Notes: generated by a model from the sequence alone, not told the origin. 64,000 nucleotides of DNA from Impatiens glandulifera (GCF_907164915.1 NC_061863.1:36119382-36183381), one strand, 5' to 3'; counted from the stretch's first letter, positions 25,827 to 36,417 are shown. Numbers and translations are program-made.

Positions 25827-28800
25827 ATGTGGGTACCAAACATTTGTAAATATGTATATTTTGCAGGATCCAAAGAAACGACTAGGAAACTCCGAATGGT
25901 TTTTGGACAGCGGTTGCTCCAGGCACATGACCGGAAATAGCAATTTGATAATCGACATCAGACCAGTAACCGGTGTTCCAATTACCTTCGGTGACAACTC
26001 AAAGGGTAAAACTGTGGGCAAGGGTAAGATTGTCCATGGTAACCTAACTATTGATAACGTACTTTTAGTTGAAAACCTACGTTTTAATCTACTTAGTATC
26101 AGTCAGATGTGTGATGCCGGATACACGGTAGAATTTCTTAAACATGCATGCTTAGTTAAAGATTCTCAAGGTATTGTATTACTAACCGGAAATAGAATAG
26201 GAAACATTTATAAAGTAGACTGGAGAACAAGAGTAGAACATCCTATATGCATGATAGCTAAGACTGACCAAACCTGGCTATGGCATAAGAGACTAAATCA
26301 TCTAAACATGAAGACCTTAAACTACATTCGCGGTAAAAAGCTAGTTGAAGGTATTCCTGATATAGTGTTCAACCAGGATAAGGTCTGTTCAGCATGCCAG
26401 ATGGGTAAACAAACTAGGTCATCCTTTAAGAGTAATGAAAATATTCAATCTAGCCGATGCCTAGATCTTCTTCACATGGATTTATTTGGACCGATTCAGG
26501 TCATTAGTCTAGGCGGTATGCTTTACACCATGGTAGTTATTGATGATTATTCTAGATATACTTGGGTGATTTTTCTACCATCTAAACGTGAAACTGTATC
26601 AAATCTGATCACACTTCTTAAGCGGTTGCAAAATGAAAAATCAGCTCGCATCAACAGCATTCGAAGTGATCGAGGTACCGAATTTACTAATAGTACATTA
26701 ACTGCATATCTTGATGAATCCGGCATTAGACACGAGTTGTCTAGTGCTAGGACTCCTCAACAAAATGGCCTGGCCGAGAGAAGAAACCGGACTCTTAAGG
26801 AAGCCGCACGGTCCATGATAGCCGATTCCGGTATTGCTCAGAAATTTTGGGCTGAAGCTATTAACACTGCATGCCATACACAAAACCGGTCCTTGATTAA
26901 CAGATTTCACAACAAAACACCATATGAGGTTTATTTTAACAGAGTTCCTAAACTTAAATACCTCAGGATTTTCGGTTGTAAATGTTATATTCATAATAAT
27001 GGTAAAACTCAACTCACTGCTTTTGATGCAAAGACCGACACCGGCATTATGCTAGGATACTCGTCAGTAAGTAAAGCATATAGAGTATATAATAATAGAA
27101 CTGCAACCATGGAGGAAACAATTCATGTTGTTTTCGATGAATCGGTTGAAAGTAACACTACTTCATGCTTTGATCTACACAACAGACTGGAGAACAATGA
27201 TATCCATTCTGATAGTGAAGATGAGACTCCGGTCTTCAGGGGATTCGTTCATGACCTAATGGGTAACATTGATACCCAGCCGGATCAAGCTGTTTCACAA
27301 CAGGAAGCTGACACTTCGGTCCAATCCGAGGGAGTCGGTCGGTCTGACAATCTCGTTCAGCCTACCGACAAGTCTAGCCTTGATCAAACAAATGGCAACC
27401 TGGTAGACACTCTTGAACTGAATCTCAGAAGAAACAGTAAACATCCTCCTGAGCAAATTATTGGTGACCCTTCAGAACCTGTTCGAACTAGGAATCAACT
27501 TCTGGAAGGATATTTTAACTCTGCTTTTATATCCCAGATTGAACCAAAAAGAATAGATGAAGCACTGTCAGATCCGGATTGGATCTTGGGAATGCAAGAA
27601 GAACTGAACCAGTTTGAGAGTAGTAAAGTCTGGTACTTAGTTCCCAGACCGAAAGATAAATCGGTCATAGGAACAAGATGGGTATTCAGAAACAAACTCA
27701 ATGAAGACGGTTTGGTCACGAGGAACAAAGCCAGATTAGTGGCTCAATGTTACAAACAGGAAGAAGGCATTGATTTTGAAGAGTCATTTGCTCCTGTAGC
27801 CAGGATTGAAGCCATTAGGATTTTTCTTGCATTTGCTGCTTTCAAAAATTTCAAAGTCTTTCAAATGGATGTTAAAAGTGCATTTCTGAACGGTGATATA
27901 CGTGAAGAAGTGTACGTTGAACAGCCACTCGGTTTCAAAAATGCTGCATTTCCAAATCATGTGTACCGGCTGAACAAAGCTTTATACGGTCTAAAGCAAG
28001 CACCTAGGGCCTGGTATGATACGCTAACCGCATTTCTATTAGAGCATGACTTCACCATCGGATCGGTGGATAAAACTTTGTTCAAGTTTGAAAAGAAGGA
28101 ACATATCTTACTTGTTCAAATTTATGTAGATGATATTATTTTCGGTTCCACCGATCCAAAGCTCTGTGACAAGTTCTCAAAAATGATGACTGATAAATTC
28201 GAAATGAGTATGATGGGAGAATTAAGTTTCTTCCTAGGTCTTCAGGTTAAACAACTTAAGGAAGGAACATTCATTAGTCAACCGAAATATACCAAGGAGC
28301 TGCTAAAGAAGTTCGGTATGGACACCTGCTCTTCGGCGGCCACCCCAATGAGTTCATCAATCAAACTGGACAGGGACGATGAAGGCCAATCAGTAGATCA
28401 GATTGCATACCGGGGCATGATCGGTTCCCTACTGTACCTGACAGCGAGTAGACCAGACATCCTGTTTGCAGTTGGTGTGTGTGGGAGATTTCAAGCAAAT
28501 CCAAAGCAATCCCACTACACAGCCGCAAAGAGGATACTGAAGTATCTAAAAGGCACTCCTGATGTCGGTCTGTGGTATCCAAAGGACTCATCCTTTAATC
28601 TAACAAGCTACTCAGACGCAGATTATGCAGGGTGCAAGATCGATAGGAAGAGCACCAGTGGAACATGTCAGTTCCTAGGTGACCGACTGGTGTCATGGCA
28701 TAGCAAGAAGCAGACATCGGTGGCCACATCAACTGCGGAGGCTGAATACTTGGCGGCCGGAAGCTGCTGCTCTCAACTCCTCTGGATCCAACAACAGCTG

Positions 28801-29088
28801 AAAGACTTCGGTATCATAGCCGAAGAGTCCCCGATATTCTGTGACAACACAAGTGCCATTGCAATCACCTACAACCCGGTTCTCCACTCCAGAACCAAGC
28901 ACATCGACATCAGACATCACTTCATCCGAGAGCACGTCACGCTGAAGCATATCCGGCTGGAGTACGTACCGACCGATCAGCAAGTAGCCGATATCTTCAC
29001 AAAGCCGCTGCAGGAAGCTAAGTTTTCTCAATTTAGACTTACTCTCGGCTTAACCGATATTAGCCAAATCCTTCCAAAGGATACTTAA
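25813..29088 (+). CDS. pol: Copia pol polyprotein (PR-INT-RT-RNase H), about 1091 codons
   Basis: The open frame starts at a GTG, with the first ATG at residue 14. It has no obvious start of its own, which fits translation as a gag-pol fusion. Protease: [14 protein letters not shown], with DSG at residues 32-34. Pre-integrase zinc region: H-x3-H (HKRLNH) and CSACQMGKQ near 157-205. Integrase catalytic residues: D223 (HMDLFGP), D286 (RSDRGTEF) and E322 (GLAERRN), exact D-D(35)-E spacing. Reverse transcriptase: [23 protein letters not shown] and the YVDD box at 771-774. One common motif reads AQCYKQEEG, with Cys where Gly is usual. RNase [10 protein letters not shown] near 935, [10 protein letters not shown] and the FCDNTSAI motif, all present. 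No internal stop. The catalytic machinery looks intact apart from the frame offset from gag. Confidence 0.95.
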   Translation: MDPSKCGYQTFVNMYILQDPKKRLGNSEWFLDSGCSRHMTGNSNLIIDIRPVTGVPITFGDNSKGKTVGKGKIVHGNLTIDNVLLVENLRFNLLSISQMCDAGYTVEFLKHACLVKDSQGIVLLTGNRIGNIYKVDWRTRVEHPICMIAKTDQTWLWHKRLNHLNMKTLNYIRGKKLVEGIPDIVFNQDKVCSACQMGKQTRSSFKSNENIQSSRCLDLLHMDLFGPIQVISLGGMLYTMVVIDDYSRYTWVIFLPSKRETVSNLITLLKRLQNEKSARINSIRSDRGTEFTNSTLTAYLDESGIRHELSSARTPQQNGLAERRNRTLKEAARSMIADSGIAQKFWAEAINTACHTQNRSLINRFHNKTPYEVYFNRVPKLKYLRIFGCKCYIHNNGKTQLTAFDAKTDTGIMLGYSSVSKAYRVYNNRTATMEETIHVVFDESVESNTTSCFDLHNRLENNDIHSDSEDETPVFRGFVHDLMGNIDTQPDQAVSQQEADTSVQSEGVGRSDNLVQPTDKSSLDQTNGNLVDTLELNLRRNSKHPPEQIIGDPSEPVRTRNQLLEGYFNSAFISQIEPKRIDEALSDPDWILGMQEELNQFESSKVWYLVPRPKDKSVIGTRWVFRNKLNEDGLVTRNKARLVAQCYKQEEGIDFEESFAPVARIEAIRIFLAFAAFKNFKVFQMDVKSAFLNGDIREEVYVEQPLGFKNAAFPNHVYRLNKALYGLKQAPRAWYDTLTAFLLEHDFTIGSVDKTLFKFEKKEHILLVQIYVDDIIFGSTDPKLCDKFSKMMTDKFEMSMMGELSFFLGLQVKQLKEGTFISQPKYTKELLKKFGMDTCSSAATPMSSSIKLDRDDEGQSVDQIAYRGMIGSLLYLTASRPDILFAVGVCGRFQANPKQSHYTAAKRILKYLKGTPDVGLWYPKDSSFNLTSYSDADYAGCKIDRKSTSGTCQFLGDRLVSWHSKKQTSVATSTAEAEYLAAGSCCSQLLWIQQQLKDFGIIAEESPIFCDNTSAIAITYNPVLHSRTKHIDIRHHFIREHVTLKHIRLEYVPTDQQVADIFTKPLQEAKFSQFRLTLGLTDISQILPKDT

Positions 29089-29531
29089 AGGGAAATCGGT
29101 TCAGACAGACAAACCGGTAATTCTTCCTAAGATGTTGAACTTTGAATCTTCGGGGCGTTTGTGGAAGAACCGCACAGTCTATCAGATAGAGTAAACCGAC
29201 CGGCTACTTGGTGCATGCACCACATAACCGCATCGGGATGAACAACTGATAGCTGACCAGTTCGGAAGAAAGCTACCCCAGATTATTTGAAATTCAAACA
29301 AAAGAGGAATAGTTATCAGAGGTTAAAGGTCTCTGCTCTGCATCATTGCCTTTTAAATAAACCTGGTCGTGCCTAAAAAGACGTGAAGATCTTTTGATAT
29401 CTTTCACAGTCCAGGCCTATGACCGACACCTAGACCTGCAAAGTTGCCTATTCTATGCAAAGATTCCTATCCTGCAGTTAATACACATCATCTCACTTAA
29501 TGCCCGGACAATAGGCTAGCCCCGAAACCAG

Positions 29532-29540
29532 TATTTAAAG
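29532..29540 (+). promoter_or_regulatory. TATA-like box ahead of accessory ORF A
   Basis: TATTTAAAG lies 72 bp before the ATG at 29612, followed by an A/C-rich then CT-rich leader (ACTCTCTCCATCC). The 523-bp gap between pol and ORF A is otherwise non-coding. Promoter function is inferred from spacing and from the same arrangement at ORFs B and C. Confidence 0.5.
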
Positions 29541-29611
29541 GGAGTACTCATTCACTCAAATACTCACAAAACAAAGCTAAAGCAAAACACTCTCTCCATC
29601 CTTAAGGCAAA

Positions 29612-30331
29612 ATGTCTATCTTCACAAACATCCTACAAGTTAACTTTGAATCTTGCTCCGATACAGATCACTATGATCTGTATCGAATGATCAAACAGCT
29701 GGAGGATACCGGCCTCCAGTATTTTCTGGATGATAATCAAACCATCTATCCTCAGTCTGTCGTGGAATTTTTCAACAATGCTAGGGTGTACCGGGGGACA
29801 CCATATTTCAATACCCACATCCAATCGAAAGTTGGAGGCACTCTCTTTGATTTCACCGAGCAAGATTTTGCTCGGTGCTTCGGTCTGCCCAAACAAGGGC
29901 TCACGGACCTCCATCCTCCAGCCGACACTAAGGCTGAGGTCTCTCTCTCTCTCTCTCGATCTGATGAGCCCGTCGATGGCCATGGCTCTAAATATCCCTT
30001 GAGGGCTGAATACCAGCTCCTCAACGACATCATAGGGAGGAGCATCCTCGGGAAAGATGTAACCAACACATATTGCACGGCAACGTTCAATATGATGGCG
30101 GCCATCATAACAAGGACGCCGGTCAACTGGTCCAGGGTGTTGTTCGATGTTCTTATTTGGATAATCGGCACCAGGTCAGTAGCACTCGTTCCCCAGATCA
30201 GCCGACTGTTTGAGGAGCTTGGGGTCCCAACCTGTCCAGGCGAAGATCTGGACCGCAGCCAAGTGTTCACCAAGGAGATCATCGACTCGTTTTACGATCG
30301 GGTTGAGGAAGAGTGGAGGAGGAACCGCTAA
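29612..30331 (+). CDS. Accessory ORF A of the copia element, 239 aa
   Basis: Function unknown. It lies downstream of pol on the same strand, inside the LTRs. The pattern is VNFESC, then TGLQYFLD (33-40), VVEFFNNA (50-57), a FDFTEQDFARCFGLPKQGLTDL stretch, and TPVNWSRVLFDVL near 177. The same pattern, with the identical 16-residue gap between TGL and EFF, occurs in ORFs B and C, so the three are paralogues. A (CT)n run encodes SLSLSLS near residue 112. No signal peptide or membrane segment is evident, which argues against a classical envelope protein. The motif VxFxxLxLPxxG recalls domains of unknown function in other plant retrotransposons. The frame is intact and has its own TATA-like box. 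Confidence 0.85.
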   Translation: MSIFTNILQVNFESCSDTDHYDLYRMIKQLEDTGLQYFLDDNQTIYPQSVVEFFNNARVYRGTPYFNTHIQSKVGGTLFDFTEQDFARCFGLPKQGLTDLHPPADTKAEVSLSLSRSDEPVDGHGSKYPLRAEYQLLNDIIGRSILGKDVTNTYCTATFNMMAAIITRTPVNWSRVLFDVLIWIIGTRSVALVPQISRLFEELGVPTCPGEDLDRSQVFTKEIIDSFYDRVEEEWRRNR

Positions 30332-30818
30332 GTCACTCCTTCTTGCATCCGGTCATTTTGCTTCATGCACCGGATGTATTATTATTCGACTCAAGTCTGA
30401 CCATATCGGCTTCATCCATGTCCACTTCGGTTCTATTCGTGTTTCTTATTTCTGTATGACATATTTCGGCTTTATCTCTACCACTTTCGGTCTCTATCTA
30501 ATCAATGTTGTTTATGTGATAAATGCACTTAATGAGATAATCTTATTTAATGAGATAACTCCCAACCACCTACATATTTACTTTCCAACTAATCTGGTTG
30601 CTTCCCAACTAATATTTACCTCGAACCTTGCAATCTGCTCCTTCCCCATGCATCATTAAAAGGGAAAGATTCTCTTCCTTAATAAGACAAAACTGACAAT
30701 CAATGCACAGATTTTCCCTCCAAAACCGATCCTATTTAAGGAGTCATCTTCCTCTCACTCTACCACATCCAAAATCACTAGTATTTCTCTTGAATCTCTC
30801 TCTCTCTACATCATAATC
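30332..30818. other. Spacer between accessory ORFs A and B
   Basis: A 487-bp non-coding spacer. It contains ACCGGATGTA/CATCCGGT inverted motifs near 30347-30379, repeated CTTCGGTT/TTTCGGCT motifs and, at the right end, a TATA-like box and a CT-rich leader for ORF B. Confidence 0.6.
30733..30740 (+). promoter_or_regulatory. TATA-like box ahead of accessory ORF B
   Basis: TATTTAAG 79 bp before the ATG at 30819, followed by CTTCCTCTCACTC and a (CT)n leader. Same layout as for ORFs A and C. Confidence 0.5.
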
Positions 30819-31526
30819 ATGCCAAGCCGAACTTTGGGAAATTTTCTAAGTGTTGACTTCGGCTCATGCTTGGCCGAATGGGACTATGACCATCCAAAGA
30901 AACACATGTTTGAAAGTCTCATTGTTACCGGTCTTCAAGCCTTCCTTGACGAATCCGGTCCCATACTGACTGAGGATGTCAAGGAATTTTTCAGAAATGC
31001 CATCAACTGGGGAGATCGCATTGTAACCACTGTAAGGAATCATACCTTCCGGCTTGATGAAGCCGAATTTGCCTCCCTCTTCAATCTGCCCAAAGAAGGG
31101 TTCTCTGATTTTCCTGCCATGGAGGGAACCGATGAATACTATTATGGGTTCCGCTGCTCTGCAACCTTCGATACGGTGGAACCCCATGGGTTAAAGACCC
31201 GTCTCGGTCGTAGCACTCAGCTACTTCTTGAGATTGTCACTCGGTCCATTCTGTGCCAATCTGTAAATCAGCGGTATTCAAAGAATACCTATAATATGAT
31301 GACTCACATCTACAACCACACGCCCATAAATTGGGCAACGGTTCTCTATCAAATCTTGAGGAAAATGGTGCGGACCAAGAAGGGTCTCGGCTTTGCACCC
31401 CACATCAGCAGGCTGATTCTCAAGTACCGGCCAGATTTTGGACCGGGCACACCGGCATCCTCCTCAAACATTCTTGATGCAGATGCGGTGGTGGAAAAGT
31501 ATTCCAAGATGGTGTTTACCGCCTAA
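30819..31526 (+). CDS. Accessory ORF B of the copia element, 235 aa
   Basis: Function unknown; second of three paralogous ORFs. VDFGSC near the N-terminus, TGLQAFLDE from residue 37, VKEFFRNA (54-61), FRLDEAEFASLFNLPKEGFSDF (about 76-97), ILCQSVNQRYSKNTYNMM and TPINWATVLYQIL follow in the same order as in ORF A and the N-terminal part of ORF C. Divergence from A and C is high, so duplication is old, yet the frame is open throughout, which suggests selection during most of its history. No membrane segment or signal peptide is evident. It begins at an ATG directly after a CT-rich leader. Confidence 0.85.
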   Translation: MPSRTLGNFLSVDFGSCLAEWDYDHPKKHMFESLIVTGLQAFLDESGPILTEDVKEFFRNAINWGDRIVTTVRNHTFRLDEAEFASLFNLPKEGFSDFPAMEGTDEYYYGFRCSATFDTVEPHGLKTRLGRSTQLLLEIVTRSILCQSVNQRYSKNTYNMMTHIYNHTPINWATVLYQILRKMVRTKKGLGFAPHISRLILKYRPDFGPGTPASSSNILDADAVVEKYSKMVFTA

Positions 31527-31778
31527 ATGTCTATCTTTCGTATCATCTTATCAGTTTTCTCTATGTACTCCTTCGTTTCGGTCTAAAATATTGCTTTAGT
31601 TTCAATGACCGTGTCCCTCTAACTTTTGCAAATTTATCTAAGTAACCAAATATTAACTCGCTCTTATCCGGTTTCATAAAATCTGAACTGTTAATCGAAA
31701 TGTCTGAAACCGATTATTCATTCGGTATCAAAGAAAAGATTGTGTCATCCATGACATAGACAAAATTTTGGAGGGAAA
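31527..31778. other. Left part of the spacer between accessory ORFs B and C
   Basis: Non-coding. It is similar in composition to the A-B spacer, with TTTCGGT motifs. The promoter-like right part is listed separately. Confidence 0.5.
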
Positions 31779-31909
31779 TCTCCCGCTCAAAAATACCGCC
31801 CACTGATTCGTACGTAACCGCCCACTGTTTGGCGCCCTTTCGTTTTGGAGGGAAATCTCCCGCCCATTCATGATGGGACGGTTTGGCTTCCAAACCGTGC
31901 CTATAAAAG
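31779..31909 (+). promoter_or_regulatory. Promoter of accessory ORF C: three E2F-like sites, dyad, TATA box
   Basis: TATAAAAG at 31902-31909 lies 103 bp before the ATG. Upstream are TCTCCCGC (31779-31786), TTTGGCGC (31828-31835) and TCTCCCGCC (31856-31864). The last two fit plant E2F consensus forms (TTTSSCGC and TYTCCCGCC, as I recall them). ACCGCCCACTG occurs twice (31795-31805 and 31817-31827), and GGAGGGAAATCTCCCGC twice. A perfect dyad with 9-bp arms ACGGTTTGG/CCAAACCGT and a 3-bp loop spans 31878-31898. A CT-rich leader follows. Activity and E2F binding are inference. Confidence 0.55.
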
Positions 31910-32011
31910 GGGGCCTTCGTCATATTTTTCATTTTCACACAAATTCACTTTCTCTCTCTAAGCAACTAAATCCTTTGAAGCCGAATTCTCTCATTCTCAA
32001 ATTCTTCAAAC

Positions 32012-34798
32012 ATGGGTCGTGATTCGGTATTATTCAAACTATACTCTCAAGTGGACTTTGAAGAGATTCGGCAGAATGGAACAACCGAGGCAAAAGAAGT
32101 AATTGACCGACTGATTAAAACCGGTCTGGGATATTTTCTAGATGGCCCTCACGTAATTTACAAGAACGCGGTCGAAGAGTTCTTCAAAACCGCAACCATC
32201 TCATACGATAGGATCCTCGCAACAGTTTGCGGTTCTCAAGTTGAGATCACCGAAGCAGTGGTGGCCGAGAGTTTGCGTCTTCCAACTACCGGCATGGACG
32301 CAATGGCAGAGATAGACGAGGAAACTTATAAAACAGCTCGCCGCGTCTTATCGGCGACCAACAAGCCGGTTACCACATCCGGAAAGAAACAGATGCTGAA
32401 ACCGGAGCTTATCCCGGCATGTGACGTATTTGCCAGGGCGATACTGGCAAGGAGGAGGAATTTCAGCAATCTGACCAGAGACAAAATCAAAATGATTTTT
32501 CGTCTGATGGAAGGAACAGAGGTGAACTGGGCAAGATCGGTCTTCAGCAATCTCTTGGACATGGTAAGACCGGACTCAGATAGGTCGTGGGGGTACGCCG
32601 TACAACTCGGCAAGATCTTCTTACATTGGAACATCAACGTCGGTCCCGGTGTTGGGATAATAAAACGTAACATCATCCGATCAAGGCATTTTCTTCCAAG
32701 AAAGCAGTCGGCCTCCAGTTCCACAGGTGGCCGAAAGAAGAAAGCCGCAAAGAAAAATACCCCGGCAAAAGCAAGCACCGGAGGGAAGAGAAAAGAAAAG
32801 GTAATTTTCGAAGAACCACCTCAAGAAACAGAGGATGAGGAGTGGGACGATGAGGAAGCCGACACAGAGGGAACCGAAAATAGAACGGACCATGATGATG
32901 ATCTTTCGGCTAGAAGTCCGAACGATGCCGAACATAGCATCAATCCTGAGACCACCGGGGGTGAGGACGGGGTTGACACAGGTGCTTATAATGAAGGCCT
33001 CAGCAGGGAAGAAGCCGATGAGGCCGAGGCCGAAAGATTAGCTCAGAATATCTTTTTCGGCATCAACAAGCGGGACGAGGACGTCATAGACTTATATCTG
33101 GAGTGGCATGAGTACCGGTATAATACAAAGTATAAAGACATCCTATCAGACCTCTCGCAAGAAAATTGCATCGCCAGATTGGAGGAAGTCGAGAAGATGA
33201 TCTTAAGCCTCACAAAATCCAATACCATTCATGAGGTACAATGCCGAACTTGCCTACTGATACCGAGAAGTCATCTTCGACAGATAAGAAGGCGTATCAG
33301 AAAGATTAAGGAAGAATATGCCGAAGGGGGATCGGTGTCTACGGTAGCACCGCGAGTTTTGGAAAAGCTTGAAAAGGGCAAACTGGAAATTCGGCAGGAA
33401 ATAGAGCGGCTGGAAGCCATATGCAATCAGAAGCAAGTACCGGTATATACCGCTCCAGTCATCGAAGAATTTCCAATAGACTGGACAACAACTTCAAGAG
33501 AGGACACTGAGACACCGAGGGACATTGAGACACCGATGCAGGAAAATACTGAGATACCGACTTCAAAGACTGTTGAGGTACAAAGTTTGGAAAATGTCGA
33601 GGTACCAATCTCAGAGGTTGCGGTAACGAACTTGGAGGATGCGGTCACATTGGAACCTCCCAATGAGAATGCTGCACTGATAGATTCCAGTGCAAGAGCC
33701 GATCCCGACCCCACCGAACAGTCAATCCCCTCTCCACCACCGGAAGCCTCCGTTTCAGTTCCTCCTAAGGAATGGATTGAAGACCGGCTCCAAGAGTTTG
33801 AAGCATCCGTCTCTGGGCGGATTGGTGAGCAACTTAAGACATTTGAAGTGTCCACATCGGGGCAGATTGAAGACCGGCTTCAGAAACTTGAGGCATCAAT
33901 ATCAGAGCAGATTGATGACCGCATACTTGACCACAACGTTTCTAAGCTTCAACCGCTCAAGGATAGATGCGAGAACATATTCGATACGGCTATGCAGTTC
34001 GCCGATGTGACAAAACAGGTTGTGGATCAACATCAAGCACGCCTAGCGGAACTCAGCACCGGACTGTGGGAAGAAGCCGGTGAGCGAGCAAACTGTGCTC
34101 AGCATATTGTAGCTCTGGAGGGCATCACTTCGGACTTAAAGAAGGACTTCGAAAGGGTCGACCAGACAATTGACCGAGTCTCGGTACTGGAAAATTCAAA
34201 TAAGACTCTCGTGTCCGAGGTAAAGGCACTTACAGAACAGATAGCCGAAATCCTGAAAGCTAAGGAAGTCGCGGATGCCGCGGCTATAGAGGCCGATGCT
34301 CTGGTTGCTAAGAGAGTCCAGGAAAGGCTGGACGCCGAAGTTAGCAGAGACAAAGAGGCGCCGCGAGCGACTCAGCTGACCGAAGAAGAAGTAGAGGCCG
34401 AAAGAATAAGAAGGGCCGAACTCTTATATCCAGGATATGCTGAGAAACTGGCCAGACAGGCCGCAGCGGATGCCGAACGATTAGAAACGGAGCAACGACG
34501 GCTGGCGGGATTTGCAAAGGAACACGAGAAAAAGAAGAAGGCGGCCGCCTCTGCTTCAGAACCGAAGAAGAGAAAGAAGCCGGCTCCTAAGAAAGTTCGG
34601 ATTGTGGAGATGCTCAATACAATTTCTGACCCGGTCGAGACGGGTACTTCGCAGCAAGACGATCAAGTCGAGGATGAATTCGAAGAACAGCTGCGGTCCC
34701 GTTCTAAACGACCACGACACTCCACGCAACCGCAACCGCAACCGCCACCGCAACCGAAGAAAAAGAAGAGTGCCTATGAATTCACAGACTCGGAATAG
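32012..34798 (+). CDS. Accessory ORF C of the copia element, 928 aa, nuclear-like coiled-coil protein
   Basis: Function unknown. Residues 1 to about 215 are paralogous to ORFs A and B (VDFEEI, TGLGYFLD from 37, VEEFFKTA 54-61, VNWARSVFSNLLDMV). The rest is unique to C. There is a basic Ser/Lys stretch near 235-262 (GGRKKKAAKK), an acidic stretch near 268-300 and a helical region around 330-480. A Thr/Glu/Pro-rich segment follows at about 490-580. About three imperfect 22-residue repeats of the form EDRLQ.(F/L)EASxS..I lie at roughly 587-640, then a long Glu/Ala/Lys-rich coiled coil to about 845. The C-terminal tail has two basic clusters that could be nuclear signals (KKRKKPAPKK near 850, PKKKKS near 915) and a polar QPQPQPPPQP run. 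No hydrophobic membrane span is seen, so a viral-type envelope role is unlikely. It ends 329 bp before the 3' LTR. Confidence 0.85.
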   Translation: MGRDSVLFKLYSQVDFEEIRQNGTTEAKEVIDRLIKTGLGYFLDGPHVIYKNAVEEFFKTATISYDRILATVCGSQVEITEAVVAESLRLPTTGMDAMAEIDEETYKTARRVLSATNKPVTTSGKKQMLKPELIPACDVFARAILARRRNFSNLTRDKIKMIFRLMEGTEVNWARSVFSNLLDMVRPDSDRSWGYAVQLGKIFLHWNINVGPGVGIIKRNIIRSRHFLPRKQSASSSTGGRKKKAAKKNTPAKASTGGKRKEKVIFEEPPQETEDEEWDDEEADTEGTENRTDHDDDLSARSPNDAEHSINPETTGGEDGVDTGAYNEGLSREEADEAEAERLAQNIFFGINKRDEDVIDLYLEWHEYRYNTKYKDILSDLSQENCIARLEEVEKMILSLTKSNTIHEVQCRTCLLIPRSHLRQIRRRIRKIKEEYAEGGSVSTVAPRVLEKLEKGKLEIRQEIERLEAICNQKQVPVYTAPVIEEFPIDWTTTSREDTETPRDIETPMQENTEIPTSKTVEVQSLENVEVPISEVAVTNLEDAVTLEPPNENAALIDSSARADPDPTEQSIPSPPPEASVSVPPKEWIEDRLQEFEASVSGRIGEQLKTFEVSTSGQIEDRLQKLEASISEQIDDRILDHNVSKLQPLKDRCENIFDTAMQFADVTKQVVDQHQARLAELSTGLWEEAGERANCAQHIVALEGITSDLKKDFERVDQTIDRVSVLENSNKTLVSEVKALTEQIAEILKAKEVADAAAIEADALVAKRVQERLDAEVSRDKEAPRATQLTEEEVEAERIRRAELLYPGYAEKLARQAAADAERLETEQRRLAGFAKEHEKKKKAAASASEPKKRKKPAPKKVRIVEMLNTISDPVETGTSQQDDQVEDEFEEQLRSRSKRPRHSTQPQPQPPPQPKKKKSAYEFTDSE

Positions 34799-34913
34799 GG
34801 ACTATCTTTCCTTTTCTTACTTGTCTCAGTATCTATGCTTTGTCCTTCGGTTATCTATAAATATATATAAAAGTTATTTTTGAATATCGGCCTTATTTTG
34901 CATTTCTACTTGG

Positions 34914-35139
34914 TTTTGATAATTTTAAATAAAATAATCAAAAAGGGAGAAATTGTTAGATAAATGATAGAGATTCTTCCAAAATCCTTCAAAAACTCCT
35001 CCCTCAAAATTTTTCGAAAAATTCTCTAAGTCTTTTCAAAAACCGGCCAAACAAAACAACCGGCCTACGGTTGCAAACTTACATAATTTTGATAATTTTA
35101 AATAAAATAATCAAAAAGGGAGAAATTGTTAGATAAATT
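34914..35139 (+). repeat. Duplicated polypurine tract plus LTR start
   Basis: A 52-bp block beginning TTTTGATAATTTTAAATAAA and ending in AAAAAGGGAGAAATTGTTAGATAAAT occurs at 34914-34965 and again, identical, at 35087-35139. The second copy is the true polypurine tract joined to the 3' LTR. The first carries the same tract followed by the first 12 bases of an LTR, then unrelated sequence (34967-35086). The two copies are 173 bp apart. Confidence 0.85.
35113..35127 (+). other. Polypurine tract for plus-strand priming
   Basis: AAAAAGGGAGAAAT directly before the TG of the 3' LTR, the expected position of the plus-strand primer. Confidence 0.85.
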
Positions 35140-36417
35140 CATACCGGTTCGAATAAACCTAACTTAAACAAACTTCCCATGCAGGAACAAGAAACCGGAC
35201 CGGATGAACAAAAGAAAACCAACTGAAGAAACCGAACCGGTCAAGCTACCAAACCGATCAAGAGTATTCGGTACGTGACCGTACAGAGGATCGGCCAAAG
35301 CCTAAAAGCCAGATCCATCAAATAGCCGATTATCTACAAGACAAGAATAACCGGAAGAAGTCCGGTCTCTTCACTACCAAAAGACATTCGTCCAAGTCAA
35401 GTGGCCGACCTGTACAAGAAGACACTTTGGGTATCTGTTGAGAATGATACCAAAGGAACAGACTGAATACTTCCATATCCATGCAAGTCTGAGGAAAGCC
35501 TGTAGGCTGCAGAAGACAGTACTACCGGATCCTTCTACTTCGGGATAAGCCAGAAAGGAAATCTTCAAAGTACAGACAACTGTCCAAGCAGACAGTGCCT
35601 ACATTGAGTAAAAGACAAACCCAGCAGGTTTGCCTTACAGACCGGCAGGTCTGAAACAGGATACCAGGTCTGAGACGACCGGCAGGTCTGAGACACTGAA
35701 TCACTGCATCTCTGATCAGCCAATCAGATTCAAGGCTTCGAAATATGACCGTTGGCATATTTCACCTATAAAAGGAGGCAGTTGCAGAAGAGTAAATGTA
35801 GTTACTAAGAGTTATCAAGCGAGACATTAAGTGAGACAAGTGAAGCGATTGAAAGCATTTACTACAAGTGATAACAGTGTGGTATTCTAAGAAAGCCTAA
35901 GTGCTAAATTCTAAGTGTGTGTTACAATTTCGGTGTGAATTGTAAGAGTGTTATCGAGCAGGAAATAAGTCTCGATCGGATTGTATTTGTATTCCTTAGT
36001 GAATATCCTTCTCGCGGCTTCGAGAGGAAGGGGTGACGTAGGAGTTTTATCTCCGAACATCCATAAAATCTGTTGTGTTATTTACTTTCTGTTGGCTTCA
36101 TTACATAACCGACTAACTTAATCCATACCGCCTCAAACCGAATCTCTACTTATCCATACCGAATATCCAGATAGCCGAAACCGACCCACCATTCTTCAAA
36201 TCTCCATCATCCGAAACCGACTTCCGCCTATCATACACGTGTACTGCTTCAACCTGAAAGCAAACCTCTTCCGCGCTTGAACCTAGTTCAAGGGTTTGTG
36301 ACAGGTTGTGTAGTATTGAAACCCCGGTGTTAATCTCTAACCGGATTAACCACCACCCTACGAGTGAGAACCGCTAACCGGTCCAACCCCCGGTCCACCA
36401 GCGGCGATCTAGATCCT

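Noticed and set aside
25824..25867. A 44-nt GTAAAT...TTTTGCAG stretch at the linker-pol border that looks like an intron
   Set aside because: It is too short for a plant intron, and its removal leads to a stop in the upstream frame rather than into the pol frame.
29752..30282. A 176-codon minus-strand frame opposite accessory ORF A
   Set aside because: It is an antisense shadow of a better supported ORF, which has paralogues and a leader.
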